From NCBI GenBank assembly GCA_902806595.1, contig CADCXC010000010.1, positions 992,001 through 1,056,000 of the forward strand: a stretch of 64,000 nt of DNA, read 5' to 3'. The notes below the pieces were generated by a model. It saw nothing but the letters and a program-made list of their open reading frames with translations, searched no databases and was not told where the DNA came from. Origin of the DNA: Pyrenopolyporus hunteri (taxonomy: Eukaryota; Ascomycota; Sordariomycetes; Xylariales; Hypoxylaceae). The position numbers and the translations under genes were made by a program. This document shows positions 47,677 to 59,990 of this stretch, piece by piece (positions within the stretch are counted from its first letter, which is position 1; each line of letters starts with the position of its first letter).

Positions 47677-48801
47677 ATGGATCGCGCCGAAGAGCCTGTT
47701 TCGTCAGCTTCCGGCGTATCAGACACGCTCGCGCCGTCAGACGCGGGGCACAAGCTATTACTGCCGGACCCGGACGCAGCTGACGCCGACACTACTCCTA
47801 CCACCACCACCACCACCACTACCAACAACATCAGCGACGGGAACAGCAACAGAAGCAGTAACAATGCCGACCCGGCGACCCGCCCCCTCGTCATATGCTT
47901 CCACGGCTCGGGCGAGTCCTGCTCGCCGGCCTGGGACGCCCTGGCCGGCGCGCTGACGGCGAGCCCCCACCGCCTGCGCGTCCTGCTGTACAACCGCGGG
48001 CCCCCGAACCCGAGGCCGCCGCGCGCCACGCGGGAGCTGCGCGAGTTCCTGAGGAGGGAGCGGATCGGCGGGCCGTGCGTGCTGGTGGCGCACTCGTACG
48101 GCGGCGCGTTCGCGAGGACGTTCCTGGAGCTGGAAGGGCAGGCGGAGACGGAGACGGAGACGGAGGGGAAAGGGGTGGGGGAGGATGATGGTGGGGCGAA
48201 AGGAGAAGGTGTGGGAGGTGCGGAAGGGGGTAGTGAGAGCGAAGGCGTCAAAATCGTGGGCATGGTCCTCGTCGAAACGGGCCAGGAAGGCGGCCTCGAC
48301 GACGCGCTCGAGGAGCGGCAGTACGCGCGCCGGGTCCTCGGGACGCGCCCGCTCAGCGTGGTCCGGGGCAACTCGCTCATCCGGCAGTGGCGCGAGCTCG
48401 AGGCGGCGGAGGCGGAGGCGGGGGCGCAGGCGAGCGCGGCCCCCGAAGACGAGGCTAGGTGGGCGGGGCTACGGAGCCGCAGGGAGACGCTGGTCATGTG
48501 GGACCGGGTGGACGAGGGCTTGAAGAAGAAGCAGCTCGACCTGGCGCGGGGGAATGCGCGGAAGAGGTTCGTGCACGTCCCGGATTGCGGTCATGATGTC
48601 GTCAGGGACCGCCCCGATGTGGTGGCCGAGCAGGTCGCGTGGGTGTTGGAGAATGTGGGGAGGACGGAGGGCGATGGTGATGAGCCCGATGAAGAAGAGG
48701 AGGGATGTGGGAAGGGAGACAGGAGGTGGAGGAAGGTTAGAATGTTATGGAGGTCTTGTAAAGGTTATGCGGAAAGGCTTTGGGTTAGATTGCGCAGGTG
48801 A
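47677..48801 (+). CDS. alpha/beta-hydrolase fold protein
   Basis: Single exon, 374 residues. After a low-complexity Asp/Thr/Asn/Ser-rich N-terminus with a run of eight Thr, the fold begins at LVICFHGSGES (oxyanion loop, residues about 71-81). The nucleophile elbow is VAHSYGGAFAR with Ser140 and the catalytic histidine is in PDCGHDV (His306). An acidic/Gly-rich insert of about 40 residues (from ETETETE to GGSESEG) separates the elbow from the next strand, VKIVGMVLVETG. The C-terminus is acidic, then basic. It is likely an esterase or lipase-like enzyme of unknown substrate. No signal peptide, so probably cytosolic. The gene is very GC rich compared with its neighbours and sits about 0.8 kb before the AT-rich tract. 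Confidence 0.8.
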   Translation: MDRAEEPVSSASGVSDTLAPSDAGHKLLLPDPDAADADTTPTTTTTTTTNNISDGNSNRSSNNADPATRPLVICFHGSGESCSPAWDALAGALTASPHRLRVLLYNRGPPNPRPPRATRELREFLRRERIGGPCVLVAHSYGGAFARTFLELEGQAETETETEGKGVGEDDGGAKGEGVGGAEGGSESEGVKIVGMVLVETGQEGGLDDALEERQYARRVLGTRPLSVVRGNSLIRQWRELEAAEAEAGAQASAAPEDEARWAGLRSRRETLVMWDRVDEGLKKKQLDLARGNARKRFVHVPDCGHDVVRDRPDVVAEQVAWVLENVGRTEGDGDEPDEEEEGCGKGDRRWRKVRMLWRSCKGYAERLWVRLRR

Positions 48802-49619
48802 GGTTGTGAGACGGTACAACACATACATACATACAAGGCAGGCAGGCTGGCTCCGATGAGGCTATGAGGGGAACGGCAGAACGATCCGATCGCTTTTTGA
48901 TATACACCACGCTTGCTCATAGAAGACGCAGAGTTTGTGTCTAGACAGACTTGATCTTGAGCACGTATAGGACTTAGATATTACATTGGTCGAGGCGACC
49001 GGTTTGGGTAGTTTTAGAGGTAGGATAGGTATACAAGTCTGAGTAATGGTAATACTTAAATTGTTCCGAGGGTAAACTGCTGTAGGTAGACTTGCATCTT
49101 ATGATTCTCTTGCATGCTATATTCTATTATATTATATACCCACCTAGCCCCGTTACGTTATTGATACCTGATGGCCTTCGGCTGCGATCCCGTACCCGTT
49201 ATGTACCTACCTGCGTATAGGTATCTTCTTCGGGACATGGCACTATTCATTTTCTATTCATCTTGGCAAGGTGCCGGAGTTATTCGCGTCATCAGAATGC
49301 CACAATATGTGTTTAGTCCGTGAATTTTTAAGATGCGTAAATAAATTCTGCTGGGGATTCCGTGCTGCACATTGCTTGGGCGCTGCGTTGCATCCTTTCC
49401 CGTCCTTCGGATTCAAGACGCTGATAGAGAAAACCTGGCGAAATTTCTGGGGTCGTTGTTGAGATGATTCAGAATGATCACGATTAGGTGGGCTTGAGCG
49501 GCTTCAGTCCCCGCTGATTGAGTTTGATAGGTACCTATTTTAGGTTACACGTATGGGCTGCTTCGTGGTCAGTAATTTAAAATGGGGTCTCTTTGCTCGG
49601 TAACTTTAAGGATATAGCA
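48802..49619. other. intergenic, left flank of the AT-rich tract
   Basis: Ordinary composition with no gene seen. The 63-codon frame at 49271 lacks any family signature. Confidence 0.5.
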
Positions 49620-49757
49620 CATATTCCTTAAGGGTATAGCATAGTTACGTGCACTTTTAATTTAATTATTGCGACTATGCATTACTTATATAATTTATAT
49701 AATATTACCTTACCGTTATTATTTATTTTCGAATTTATTATAATTTATATTTTTAAC

Positions 49758-49850
49758 GAAATTAATTAATATTATTCGACGTAATTAATTAATATTATTC
49801 GATATAATTAATTAATATTATTTAACGTAATTAATTAATAATTAATTATT
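49758..49850. repeat. four imperfect 22-nt tandem units inside the AT tract
   Basis: Repeats of AATTAATTAATATTATT separated by CGACGT, CGATAT and AACGT variants. They may be an original tandem array that later decayed. Confidence 0.65.
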
Positions 49851-52800
49851 AAATTATTATTTTTAAAATTATTATTAACGTTTAATACGATAATTTTATA
49901 TATATATAATAAAATAAAATCGATTAATTTAAATTTAATTATTTTATCGTAATTATTTAATTTTATATTATCGATTAAAAATATTTTTACGATTTTTCGA
50001 CGTTTTAAAATCGATTTTACGAATTTTATTTCGTTAATATCGAATCGTATTATTTCGTCGAAAAATCGTAATATACGATAAAACGTCGTTTATAAAAAAA
50101 AATAATTATTATTACGCGATTTATTACGTTTATATAATTTATATAAATTAATTTTAAAAATTTATTTCGATTTTATTTACGAAAATAATTTTTATATTAT
50201 AATTATTAAAATTATAAAAAATAAAAAAAATAATAAATACGATTTTATTAATTTTATACGTTATTATTAATTTATTTACGATTATTACGATTTTTATAAA
50301 AATCGTAATATTAATAAACGTTAACGTAATTTACGTAAAATCGATTATTAATATAAAAGTTTTATTTTTTATAAAACGTCGATTTATAAATAATATATTA
50401 AAATTTAAAATATTAATTATAATTATAAATTAAACGTTAATAAAATTAACGTTTATTTTAAACGTTATTAATAAATATTTATAAAATTTATAATCGTTAT
50501 ATTACGACTTTTAAAAATTAATATATTAACGAAACGTTAAATAATTAATTTTTTATTTAATATCGATTTTAATTTCGATATTTTAAACGATTTTTACGTA
50601 CGATTAAAATTAAAAATCGATATCGATAATTTTTTAAATATTTAAAAAAACGGCGATATATTATTTAAAAAAATATATTATTAATAAATTATAATTATCG
50701 ATATAAATATATAAAATATTTATAAAAATTTTCGAAAATATATTCGAAATAAATTTTCGAATATATAATTTTTAATTAAAAAATTATAACGATATTAATA
50801 AAATTATAATATTATATATTATATATAATAAAATTTAATTAAAAAAATATAAAAGATTTTTTAAATTTTTAAATAATATATAAAAATATAACGAAATAAT
50901 TCGAAAATATTATTATTCGATAATACGTATTAAATATATATAAATATTTTTATTTTCGAATCGTATTAATTTTTATTTATTATAAATTAATCGATTTAAT
51001 ATATCGTTATTTAATATTATCGAAATAATCGTTTTATATACGAATTTTTACGTAATTTTTAATTTATTATTTAATAAATTCGAATTCGATTTCGAATAAT
51101 ATTTTAAATATTTAAATAAATTACGAAAATAATACGAAATTATTATATTAACGGTAATTTTAAATGATTTTTCGCGGGGTTTTAAAAAAATAATTAATAT
51201 AATTTTTAAAATATTATAATAATTATATATATAATATATTATAAAAAACGTAGTTTATTATATTAAATAAAAATAAATTTAATTAAAAATTATATTACGA
51301 AAATAATTAATTTAAATCGACGAAATATAATTAATTAATAGTTTAATTATTTTAAACGACGAAAATTTCGAATTTAATTTTTTATTTTATAAAAAATTCG
51401 ATAATAATAATAACGATAACATATATAACGATTTCGAAAAAATAATAATTATTAAATAAATTATATAATTTATCGTAATCGACGATAATAAATTTAATTT
51501 TTTATAATTATTTATTTTTAACGTATATAAATAATTTAATTTATATAATAATTTTATAAAAATTTAAAAAACGATTATATACGTTAATATAAAACTTATA
51601 TTTTAAATTACGTAAAATTTTATAAAATAAAAATTTATTAAATAAATTTATAAATAATTATTATATTTTTTTACATTAATTTTATTATTTATTATTATAT
51701 TAAAAATTATTATAATTTTACGATTTAATTTTACGTTTATATAATATAAATTCGAAGGGTTTTTTAAATTAATTATAATTTTTAAAAGTTAATTTAAAAT
51801 TTTTTATCGTATTTTTATTTTTTTAATCGAAAAAATAATTTATAATATAAAAAAAATAAATTTATAATTTTTTTTTTACGATTATATTAATTTTTTTATT
51901 ATAAATTATATTAATTTTTTTATTATATTTAATAATTTTTTTAAATTATTTAATTACGTATTATTTATCGTAAAAAATATAATATTATTAATTTATTATT
52001 TTCGATTTTCGAAATTATAATATAAAAATTATTAATCGAATAAAAATTATTTATAAACATTTAAAACATTATGTTAAATATCGTATTTATAATTTTAATT
52101 TATTATATCGTTAAATTTATTAAATATATATCGAATATAAAATTTCGTATTTATAAAACGTAATTAAAATTAAATTTATTATATTAAAAAAATATTATAT
52201 AATAAATTTATTTCGAAACGTATTTTATAAAATAACGTTAACGATTATAATTTAAATATAACGATAATATAAATTAATTTATAAAAATTACGTAATTTAA
52301 AAAAATATTAATATTTTTTAAAATTTTTATAAAAATTTATTTATAAAATAATAAAATTTATTTTATAAATACGTTTTTTTTAAATTATTTCGAATTAATC
52401 GAAATTATAATTAATCGATTAAAATTTAAATAATATAAATAAATAATATTAAACGATATTAATAATTTAATCGTAACGACGTTACGAATTTTACGAAAAA
52501 AAAAATTCGAAAATTTAAAATATAAAATTTTATAACGTTATCGAAATAATAACGACGTTAAATTTATTTTAACGATATATTATTCGAAATTTTTTAACGT
52601 AATTAAAATAAATTAACGTTATTAAATTTCGAATCGTATAAATCGATTATTATAATTATTATAATTAATTAATTTTTTAAATAAATTAATTATAATTATT
52701 AATATATATTATTTTACGATAAATTTTTTAATTAATATTTAAATTAACGGCGAAATTTTAAAAAAATATAAATTAACGAATTAATTTAATTATTATAATC

Positions 52801-53646
52801 GTTATATTAAAAAATTATCGAATTATAATAATAATAATAATTATAATTAATTATTTATATAATAATAATAATATTATTTTTTATATTTTAATTATTATAA
52901 TAATATATATTATTATTATTATTATCGTATTTATATATATTATTAATATCGTTATTTACGTTAACGACTTTTAAATTATTTTTTAATATATCGAATTTTT
53001 ACGATTTATAAAATTATTAAAAATAATTTAAATTATTATTATAAATAAATTACGTAAATTAAAAGTTTATATAAATATTTATAATATTTTCGTAAATATC
53101 GTCGATATTTTTTAATATATAACAACGGTAAAATTAATAATAAAATTAATCGAAATATTAAAATTATATAAATTAAAAATAATATATATAATTTAATCGA
53201 TAATTATAATTTTAAAATAATTTATTTTACGATTTTTAAATTTATAAATTATATTAATATAATTAATAAATAATTTAATAATATTTTTAATTTAATATAA
53301 ATAATAATTAATTATTAATTAAATAAATTATAATAAATTTAAAAATAAATAATAACGATAAAATAATATTATATAAATTATATAAATAATATATAATTAT
53401 AATAATTAAATTAAAAATATATATAATTATATTATATTTTTAAAAAATATATATTATATTTTTAAAATTATTATTTTTTATTTTAATTTATTATTATTTT
53501 ATATTTATTATAAATATAATTTATAAAAAATTTATTTTTTTTATTTTCGATTCGTTTAAAATAATTTTTATAAATATTATATTTAATCGAAAAAATTAAT
53601 TTTATATTTATTTATTTACTTATTTATATAGGTATATAATAATTAA

Positions 53647-53703
53647 TAAAACTTCGTTTTATAAATTTTTAATAATATTTTTCGGTGAAAAAACGAAGTT
53701 TTA
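53647..53703. repeat. inverted repeat at the right edge of the AT tract
   Basis: Perfect 14-nt arms TAAAACTTCGTTTT (53647-53660) and its complement (53690-53703) around a 29-nt spacer, exactly where AT-rich DNA meets normal sequence. It could be a transposon end or a hairpin. I found no matching copy at the left edge. Confidence 0.6.
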
Positions 53704-53705
53704 CC

Positions 53706-54380
53706 AGTTTACGTGAAAGATATCTAAAAGGCCTGGGGGTATTATACTACACTATTACATGTATGCATTGTATAATACAGGTATGTAGTATACTAGGTCT
53801 AGGTACCATAGCAGCATAATAAGTATTGATGCTGAGTGTGGATAAGGTGGAGAGTTATGCAGGCATTAAGAAGGAATGGAAAAAGGCCCAATTAGGTAGC
53901 GGCTAGCAAGGCGGCCGAGATAGTGTGCCGAGTTGCCGGAAATCCTAACTCTTTGGGCATTAAGTTGCCTTAGTTCCTCTTTTCTAACGCGGCTGATCGT
54001 CAAGGGCTTCTCAATTCCTGACACACCTATTATTTTACTAGCAGTATTTTTTGTCGCATACCATTGCGTGTACTCTGTGCACTATGCGCACTATGTTTAC
54101 TTAGGAATTCTTACGTATACCTTTTCATTATTCGTTTCACTAATGTGGTTTGTATAGCGCCGCGCTGTCAGGTCCAATCAGCCCATCAAAGCAACCACAC
54201 ACACACACACACACACACAATCCTCCGTACCCATACGCCGCCCTTTCTTGGCTGCCTCCTACAGTATTTGGTAATGCATCGATATCCTTTCTGTCAGCTA
54301 GTCGGGCGAGAGGCATCCTCCATCTCCCCATGTTCGTTGAAAATGTGGAATGGCAGGTCCAGCAGTGCCCTCACGACGCC
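53706..54380. other. intergenic, GH47 promoter and leader
   Basis: Ordinary composition resumes at once. A (CA)12 microsatellite lies at 54196-54219. No separate gene is seen; the frame of the GH47 gene stays open upstream, but its start is placed at 54381. Confidence 0.5.
54196..54219. repeat. (CA)12 microsatellite
   Basis: Perfect dinucleotide run about 160 nt before the GH47 start codon, probably in the leader or promoter. Confidence 0.9.
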
Positions 54381-56149
54381 ATGATGGCTCTCTTTCGACG
54401 GAAGTCCCGCGTGATCGCCTCCTTGTTCGGCGTCGTTGTATTATATCTCCTAATCGGACTCATCCCCGAACGTCGCGACACCCTCTTCGGTTTCGCTTAT
54501 GTTAGGACTACCTACGATTGGTCTAAGCAGCCATTGAAGTATCCTATATCGGAATACACGCCCCTGCCGACAGGTAGGCCGCTTCCGCTACCTAAAGTCC
54601 AGTATGAATTTATCACCGATACGAGCCCCGAGGGCGTTGCGAGGGAAGAGGTCCTGGCGAGTCGGCGCGCCGAGGTGAAGGAGGCGTTCGTGAAGAGTTG
54701 GACTAGCTATAAGAATGTTGGATTCGGCTACGACGAGCTTATGCCGGTATCCGGGAAGGGGAGAGATGTGCCGGGATTCGGAGGATGGGGAGCTACCCTC
54801 GTTGACTCCCTTTCGACGCTTTGGATTATGGGTCTTAAAGATGAATTCTACGAGGCTGCCGCCGCCGCCGCCACCATAAATTGGTCCCGCACGAAAGATA
54901 CTTCCTGCAATTTCTTTGAGACCACCATCCGACACCTGGGCGGGCTATTGAGTGCCTACGATTTGAGCCTGGAGACGGCTTTGCTCGAGAAGGCTATCGA
55001 ACTCGGCAATATGCTCTATATGGCGTACGACACGCCGAATCATATGCCCGGGTTTTGGCTGGACTTTGACGACGCCAGGGATGGCGAGCAGGTGGCTGGA
55101 TATCACGACCCGTCAGCCTCCGTCACCTCATCGTCGCTCGAATTCACGAGGCTAACTCAACTCACCGGAAACGATAAGTACTATGATGCCATAAATAGGG
55201 TAACGTTGGTCCTGGACGAGTGGCAGAACAAAACGGCATTACCTGGAATGTGGCCAACATTCTTCGACTTCGCCCAGCTACAGTTAAATAGCGACAGTAG
55301 CTTTACTCTCGGTGCGCTAGCCGATAGTCTCTACGAATATTTGCCCAAGACTTATGCCTTGCTCGGCGGTCTTGAACCGATGTATGAAAAGCTCTACCGC
55401 GGGGCGATGGATACGGTCATAAAGAACTTGTTATTTAGACCTAAGACGCCGGATCAGGACGACATCCTCTTCTCTGGTGATGTGTACGTGTCTTCCGAGA
55501 CGGGACCCAACCTACGTGCCGAAGGGCAACACCTCGCGTGTTTCGTCGGCGGAATGTTCGGACTCGGAAGCAAACTCTTCAACATCCCCGAACATCTCGA
55601 CATCGGCGAGAAGATTACACGAGGCTGTGTGTGGGCCTACGATGCGATGCCTGCTGGTATCATGCCCGAACTTTTCGCTTTGTTGAAATGCGAGACGCTA
55701 GAGCCGTGTGAATGGGACGAAGAAGAATGGCAGAACGAAGCTAATACGCAGCTGAAGAGGGGTTTCAGGAATGCGCGTGACCCACGGTATCTCCTAAGGC
55801 CGGAGGCTATCGAGAGCGTGTTTCTAATGTATCGCATGACCGGTAACCCGGAATATCAAGAAATGGCGTGGAGGATGTTCCAGGCGATTCGAAAGGCAAC
55901 TGAGACAGACCTGGCCTTTTCGGCGATCCAATCCGTCAGAGAGATCGACACAGTAAAGACGGACTCCATGGAGGTAAGTCGGCTCAATACACATCACCGC
56001 GTTTCAGGTATCGGCTGACACGGCTATAGAGTTTTTGGATGGCCGAGACGCTTAGGTACTTCTACTTAATATTTTCTTCGCCCGATCTCATCAGTCTTGA
56101 CGAGTTCGTCTTAAATACGGAAGCCCATCCTCTGAGGCGGCCTAGGTGA
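54381..56149 (+). CDS. GH47 class I alpha-1,2-mannosidase, membrane anchored
   Basis: Exons 54381-55973 and 56030-56149 encode about 570 residues. The start MMALFRRKSRV precedes one hydrophobic anchor (about residues 10-28, VIASLFGVVVLYLLIGL), typical of a type II ER/Golgi protein. GH47 text includes GFGGWGATLVDSLSTLWIMG, HLGGLLSAYDLS, GPNLRAEGQHLACFVGGMF, RPEAIESVFLMYRMTG and the C-terminal SFWMAETLRYFYLIF, ending in EAHPLRRPR as family members commonly do. The enzyme trims alpha-1,2-linked mannose from N-glycans in a calcium-dependent reaction. The last exon is reached through a 56-nt intron with a GTAAGT donor. Upstream ATGs at 54150-54330 are in frame, but the conserved start and the anchor favour 54381. 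It is the first gene to the right of the AT-rich tract and shows no mutational damage. Confidence 0.93.
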
Positions 56150-59100
56150 GCAGCATAGGCTATGCTACCACCGAATCCGGCCGTTACGGGCGACTGCGCG
56201 AAATATGTGGCAGGCAATCAATGATGGAGCCGCTCCGGACGGTTCTTGTATGCAGATTACCTAGATGAACCGGCGGCCCATGCGTCTTTCCGTTCCCTGG
56301 GACAGTGACCTCAGAATAACACGACCTTACGAATTATAAGCGTGCTATGAGGGAGAGGGCGCCAGGGGTTTGACAAACGGTCCTCTAACGTCGAATTCGG
56401 TTATTCGGGCGCTGTATTATTCCCAACGATTGGGGACCATCCATACCGGGCGACGAGGCGTAAATGCATACACCTAGATAATAATGTTATGATAGACCTA
56501 ATGATAATAATACCCTAGATGAACCACCGGCATAAGCCTGAGATAACGCCGAAGTAGCTGTAGGTAGAATACGCTCGACTCGCGTGGAAGGGGATGCGGA
56601 CGGCGCGCCGTCCGACCGTTAGGTGGCGATAATAAGCCCCCTTTGTATGAGACTTGCAGTTTGCGGGCCCCAGATCAAGGACAACTGCACGTAAAAGAAC
56701 GTGACAAGTTGGAGGTGTGTGGCGATGAGTCACTGTCCGATAATCTAGCGAACGATACAGAGATAGCCAAACAAATGAGAAGCGTGCCTGGAGGCCGGGC
56801 CCTCACCTTGCGGGTTACGTGCTGGAAAATAGTAAACGTATTGTATACCCACATCATAGGGGACTACCTATCAGCGTCCACGGAGTGCTTACACGTAGCC
56901 AGCTTCAAGGGCTAATACCTGGGTCCCAGAAGCTTCTAAGGAGTTCTTTTCTGTATCGTGGAGATGGAAAAACGACTATAACTCGCCGAGATCTTTCCTC
57001 GATGCAGTACTGCCTGTCAAATTGACGAGTAGAGGGTGGACGAACACGGTACAGGGTCACCTTCGCACAACATATATTAATGCAAAACCAACACCAATGG
57101 GAACAGACGGAACTCCCTATATTGTACAGTATGTACCTAAGTACTTGACATACCCTGGATACCTTATTCAGGCACCTGACGTATATACCTACCTACCTAG
57201 GTGCGTATGGGGTCTCCTCAATGATCTGATAATCTCAAGGTTCACATCTCTACCTAGGTTAAGTTAGGTTAGGCTAGGTACCTAGCACCTGCCCATAGAT
57301 ATTACGCACCTTCTGGGTTGCCAATCGCCGAATCAAATCCATGACGGGTATCTGGAGGCAGGGTCGACAGGGTGGAATAAATTACCCCAGCGTACCTGCT
57401 ATAGAAGTTACCCGGCTGCCTGGTGCTTACTTACATAGAGCCTGCCTACAGGCGAGATCAACTCAGGCACTAGCTTCTTGTTAGTGGGATTGGCAACTGC
57501 AGAGTTCCATTAATCTCCCATTAATCTACCACCATCCTTCGAAGTATAGATGTACTATACTGTATCCAGGTGGTATTGCATTGAATAAAGCACTATACAT
57601 ACTCTACATGTACCTCCAACGTCAGCACGACGTATGCCGGGATGGTACATGTAGGTAGGTACCTACGTCCAGTGGATACCTCATTTTAATCGCGGACTTG
57701 ATTTGACTATGATTGAATTGTTCTTCCTCGTTGCAACACTTTCTAGCTCGTATTACAAAGTACAATACATACCCTACTTACCCTACCTGCCTACTTACAC
57801 ATACACACCTATCAACAACGACAACCTCACCTTCGCGCCAGAGACCGCTGGTTCCCCCCCTCTTTCCTCCCCAGTTAAGATAAGTACCTAGGTTTTCTGA
57901 TAATGCTCATATCAGGTATGATCGACTCCAGGACACCGCCATGGCCATGTGTTCTACACCGCCCTCATGCAAGCATTGTCCCATCTTCTATCTGGTCTCG
58001 GGCCAATCTTGAAGCTTCTGGATCTGCTGTACCTGGGAAAGTGGCAAACGTTTCCTACGACGACCCCAGGACACATCAGCAAAACAAGACACCGGCCGGG
58101 GTGAGGGTCAGAGACTTGAGGCTCTTTGCTCTCATGACGAGTTCTCTAACTCCGATTTGAGACAATACCTGCCTAGGTATAGGAAATGAGATGATAGGAC
58201 AATCCTGCGTTCCGTGGTCCGGGCTCCATTGTTTTTCCTTTCCAACCAAACAAAATGCCCGTTTGTCAAAACCGGACGGATGTATTTTCAACGTCTAGAT
58301 CTTCAGGTTTTGTCATCCCTAATTCGCCGGTCGAGAATCATCCGCATTCTCCGGCATCAGAGTCGGTGACTACCTTTTATAAGATTAAAGAAAGATCGAA
58401 AACAAAACATTACGTCAAATATCAGTACCCTGACAGCAGGCTCAGCTATTATTGGGCACTCGTTATCCAGGTGAGTACCCGGCCACATTGAGTTAGACAT
58501 GCAGGCAATGTCATTTCACACCTATCGTCAACCGCCTATCAAGCAGTCGTCTGCGACGTCCCAGCGCAAGGGCAAAGCCGTTTGAGAAATTGCTGCCGTA
58601 CACGTCGTCGCGGCACAGCTGATATGGCTATGGCTTATGTCATCTTCCTCGAGCCTCAACCGCTCACCTAGAGCCTGACACAAAACGGGTCCTGAGTAGG
58701 TACTTATTTTGCCACTCCTGGTTTCGGTTCCTCACAACCCTGCTTAATAGCCGACTCTTTATTATTGCTTCCAGAAAAGCGTCAAACACCCTAACCCACA
58801 TTCGCTTAGGTATTGGCCATAAGCTCATGGGTCGCCTTGTCGTATCGAGTGGATAGCACCCGCTGTCCGCAACCCCTCCTCCCGTTCAAGTCCATCACTA
58901 TAGACGGGCGTCGTCTACAACGTCGTTACGGATTTTTAATTTCCAGTACATCTCTCTCCCACGAAGGTTGCAGCATGCGTAGGTAGTCTCTCAACTGCGA
59001 TTCACACGTAACCGCAGACGAGCCGCCCCCAAACTACTAGTGCCCAATTTCTAACCCGCCCCCCTGCTCGTCCTCGCGGCCTGCGTTTCCGTACGTGGTG

Positions 59101-59990
59101 CTTCTTCGGCCCTCAACCCGAGTAGCTCTCCCAAGTAGCTGGACGAACGTGTTTTAGCCCGCGCTGGTAAGAATTATCGCGAATTAGAGCACCGTTAGGC
59201 CGATGAGTTAGAGATGTGATGCATAGCATACTAGTCACGGGCGAACAAGCCATAGATCAAACGGTTCTCCGATGGCCCAAGGGGCACGCTTATTCCAAAG
59301 TATACCTACGAAGTTATGCGCAGGCAGTAATGCTCCGAGGCAGCCTTCAGGATGTGTATCCAATCATCGTTGTACCTATGCCTTTCGCACAAGAGGCCGA
59401 GCCGATGTGTTGACCTACCCCGCTTACGCTTCCACTGACTTTCCGCCAACCATCTGTCTATTTCACTCAATTACCACAACTAATACCACAATCTCAGAAG
59501 AATTAGCGTCAGAAACCAGCAGTTTTACGTTAAGATCCGGGCACATATCGAACTAGAAACTATGATCACTACATGCGGCCATCCAAATTTCTCCCTGCAG
59601 ATCTGACGAGCTCTTCCAGCCTGGCACATACCCAGATGGTACGAGCCGGTTTTGCTCATAACTTGTATCGAGGACAATGCTACTGCAGGGCAGGCCCATC
59701 ATCTCCATTGCCAGCGTATAGCCAATTCCTGGTGTTCTTTTAGGACAACCCGCCTTTAACCCCCCCTTAGCTAGCTACTCGTCTTTAAAATACCCCTAGC
59801 AGCTCGCCCTATATTTTCTCTCCCCTTTACAATGGAATCATTCCTACCCGACTACACACGCGTGAACTCGATCTCTGGAAACAAGAGAAGCCGGATATAT
59901 TTTCCCCCTCCTAGACGCACTCTTTCGGCCCCTCCATCGCGACTCGACAACTAACGGTGTTGGGGCACGATCCCGACAATAATCACCATC
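56150..59990. other. gene-poor stretch of 3.8 kb
   Basis: No exon with recognisable conserved text. A cluster of CCTA/TAGG tracts lies at 57130-57290 and near 57655. The frame at 58255-58491 is unassigned and ends next to a possible donor at 58471, but no partner exon was found. Confidence 0.45.
57187..57202. repeat. ACCTACCTACCTAGGT palindromic tract
   Basis: Another member of the dispersed TAGG/CCTA family, with more copies within 100 nt (57255-57285). Confidence 0.7.

Larger units (their letters stand above)
49620..53705. other. AT-rich tract with RIP-like saturation
   Basis: About 4.1 kb of extreme AT content, by eye some 85-90 percent, with sharp edges against normal DNA. C survives almost only when followed by G and G almost only when preceded by C; CpA, CpT, CpC and their complements are nearly absent, while TpA is dominant. 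No open frame survives. This is what repeated C-to-T mutation on both strands would leave, as in RIP of duplicated DNA, and such tracts are normally heterochromatic. The original element cannot be read from the remaining text. Tandem-like AATTAATTAATATTATT units lie at 49758-49850. Confidence 0.85.

Noticed and set aside
47667..48497. 276-codon antisense frame across the alpha/beta hydrolase
   Set aside because: Ser/Pro/Ala-biased complement of a GC-rich coding strand with no domain; the sense strand has a complete catalytic triad.
49620..53705. Mitochondrial DNA insertion as the source of the AT-rich tract
   Set aside because: No mitochondrial gene, tRNA or intron text is visible, and the loss of C outside CpG fits mutation better. 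A search with the mitochondrial genome would settle it.
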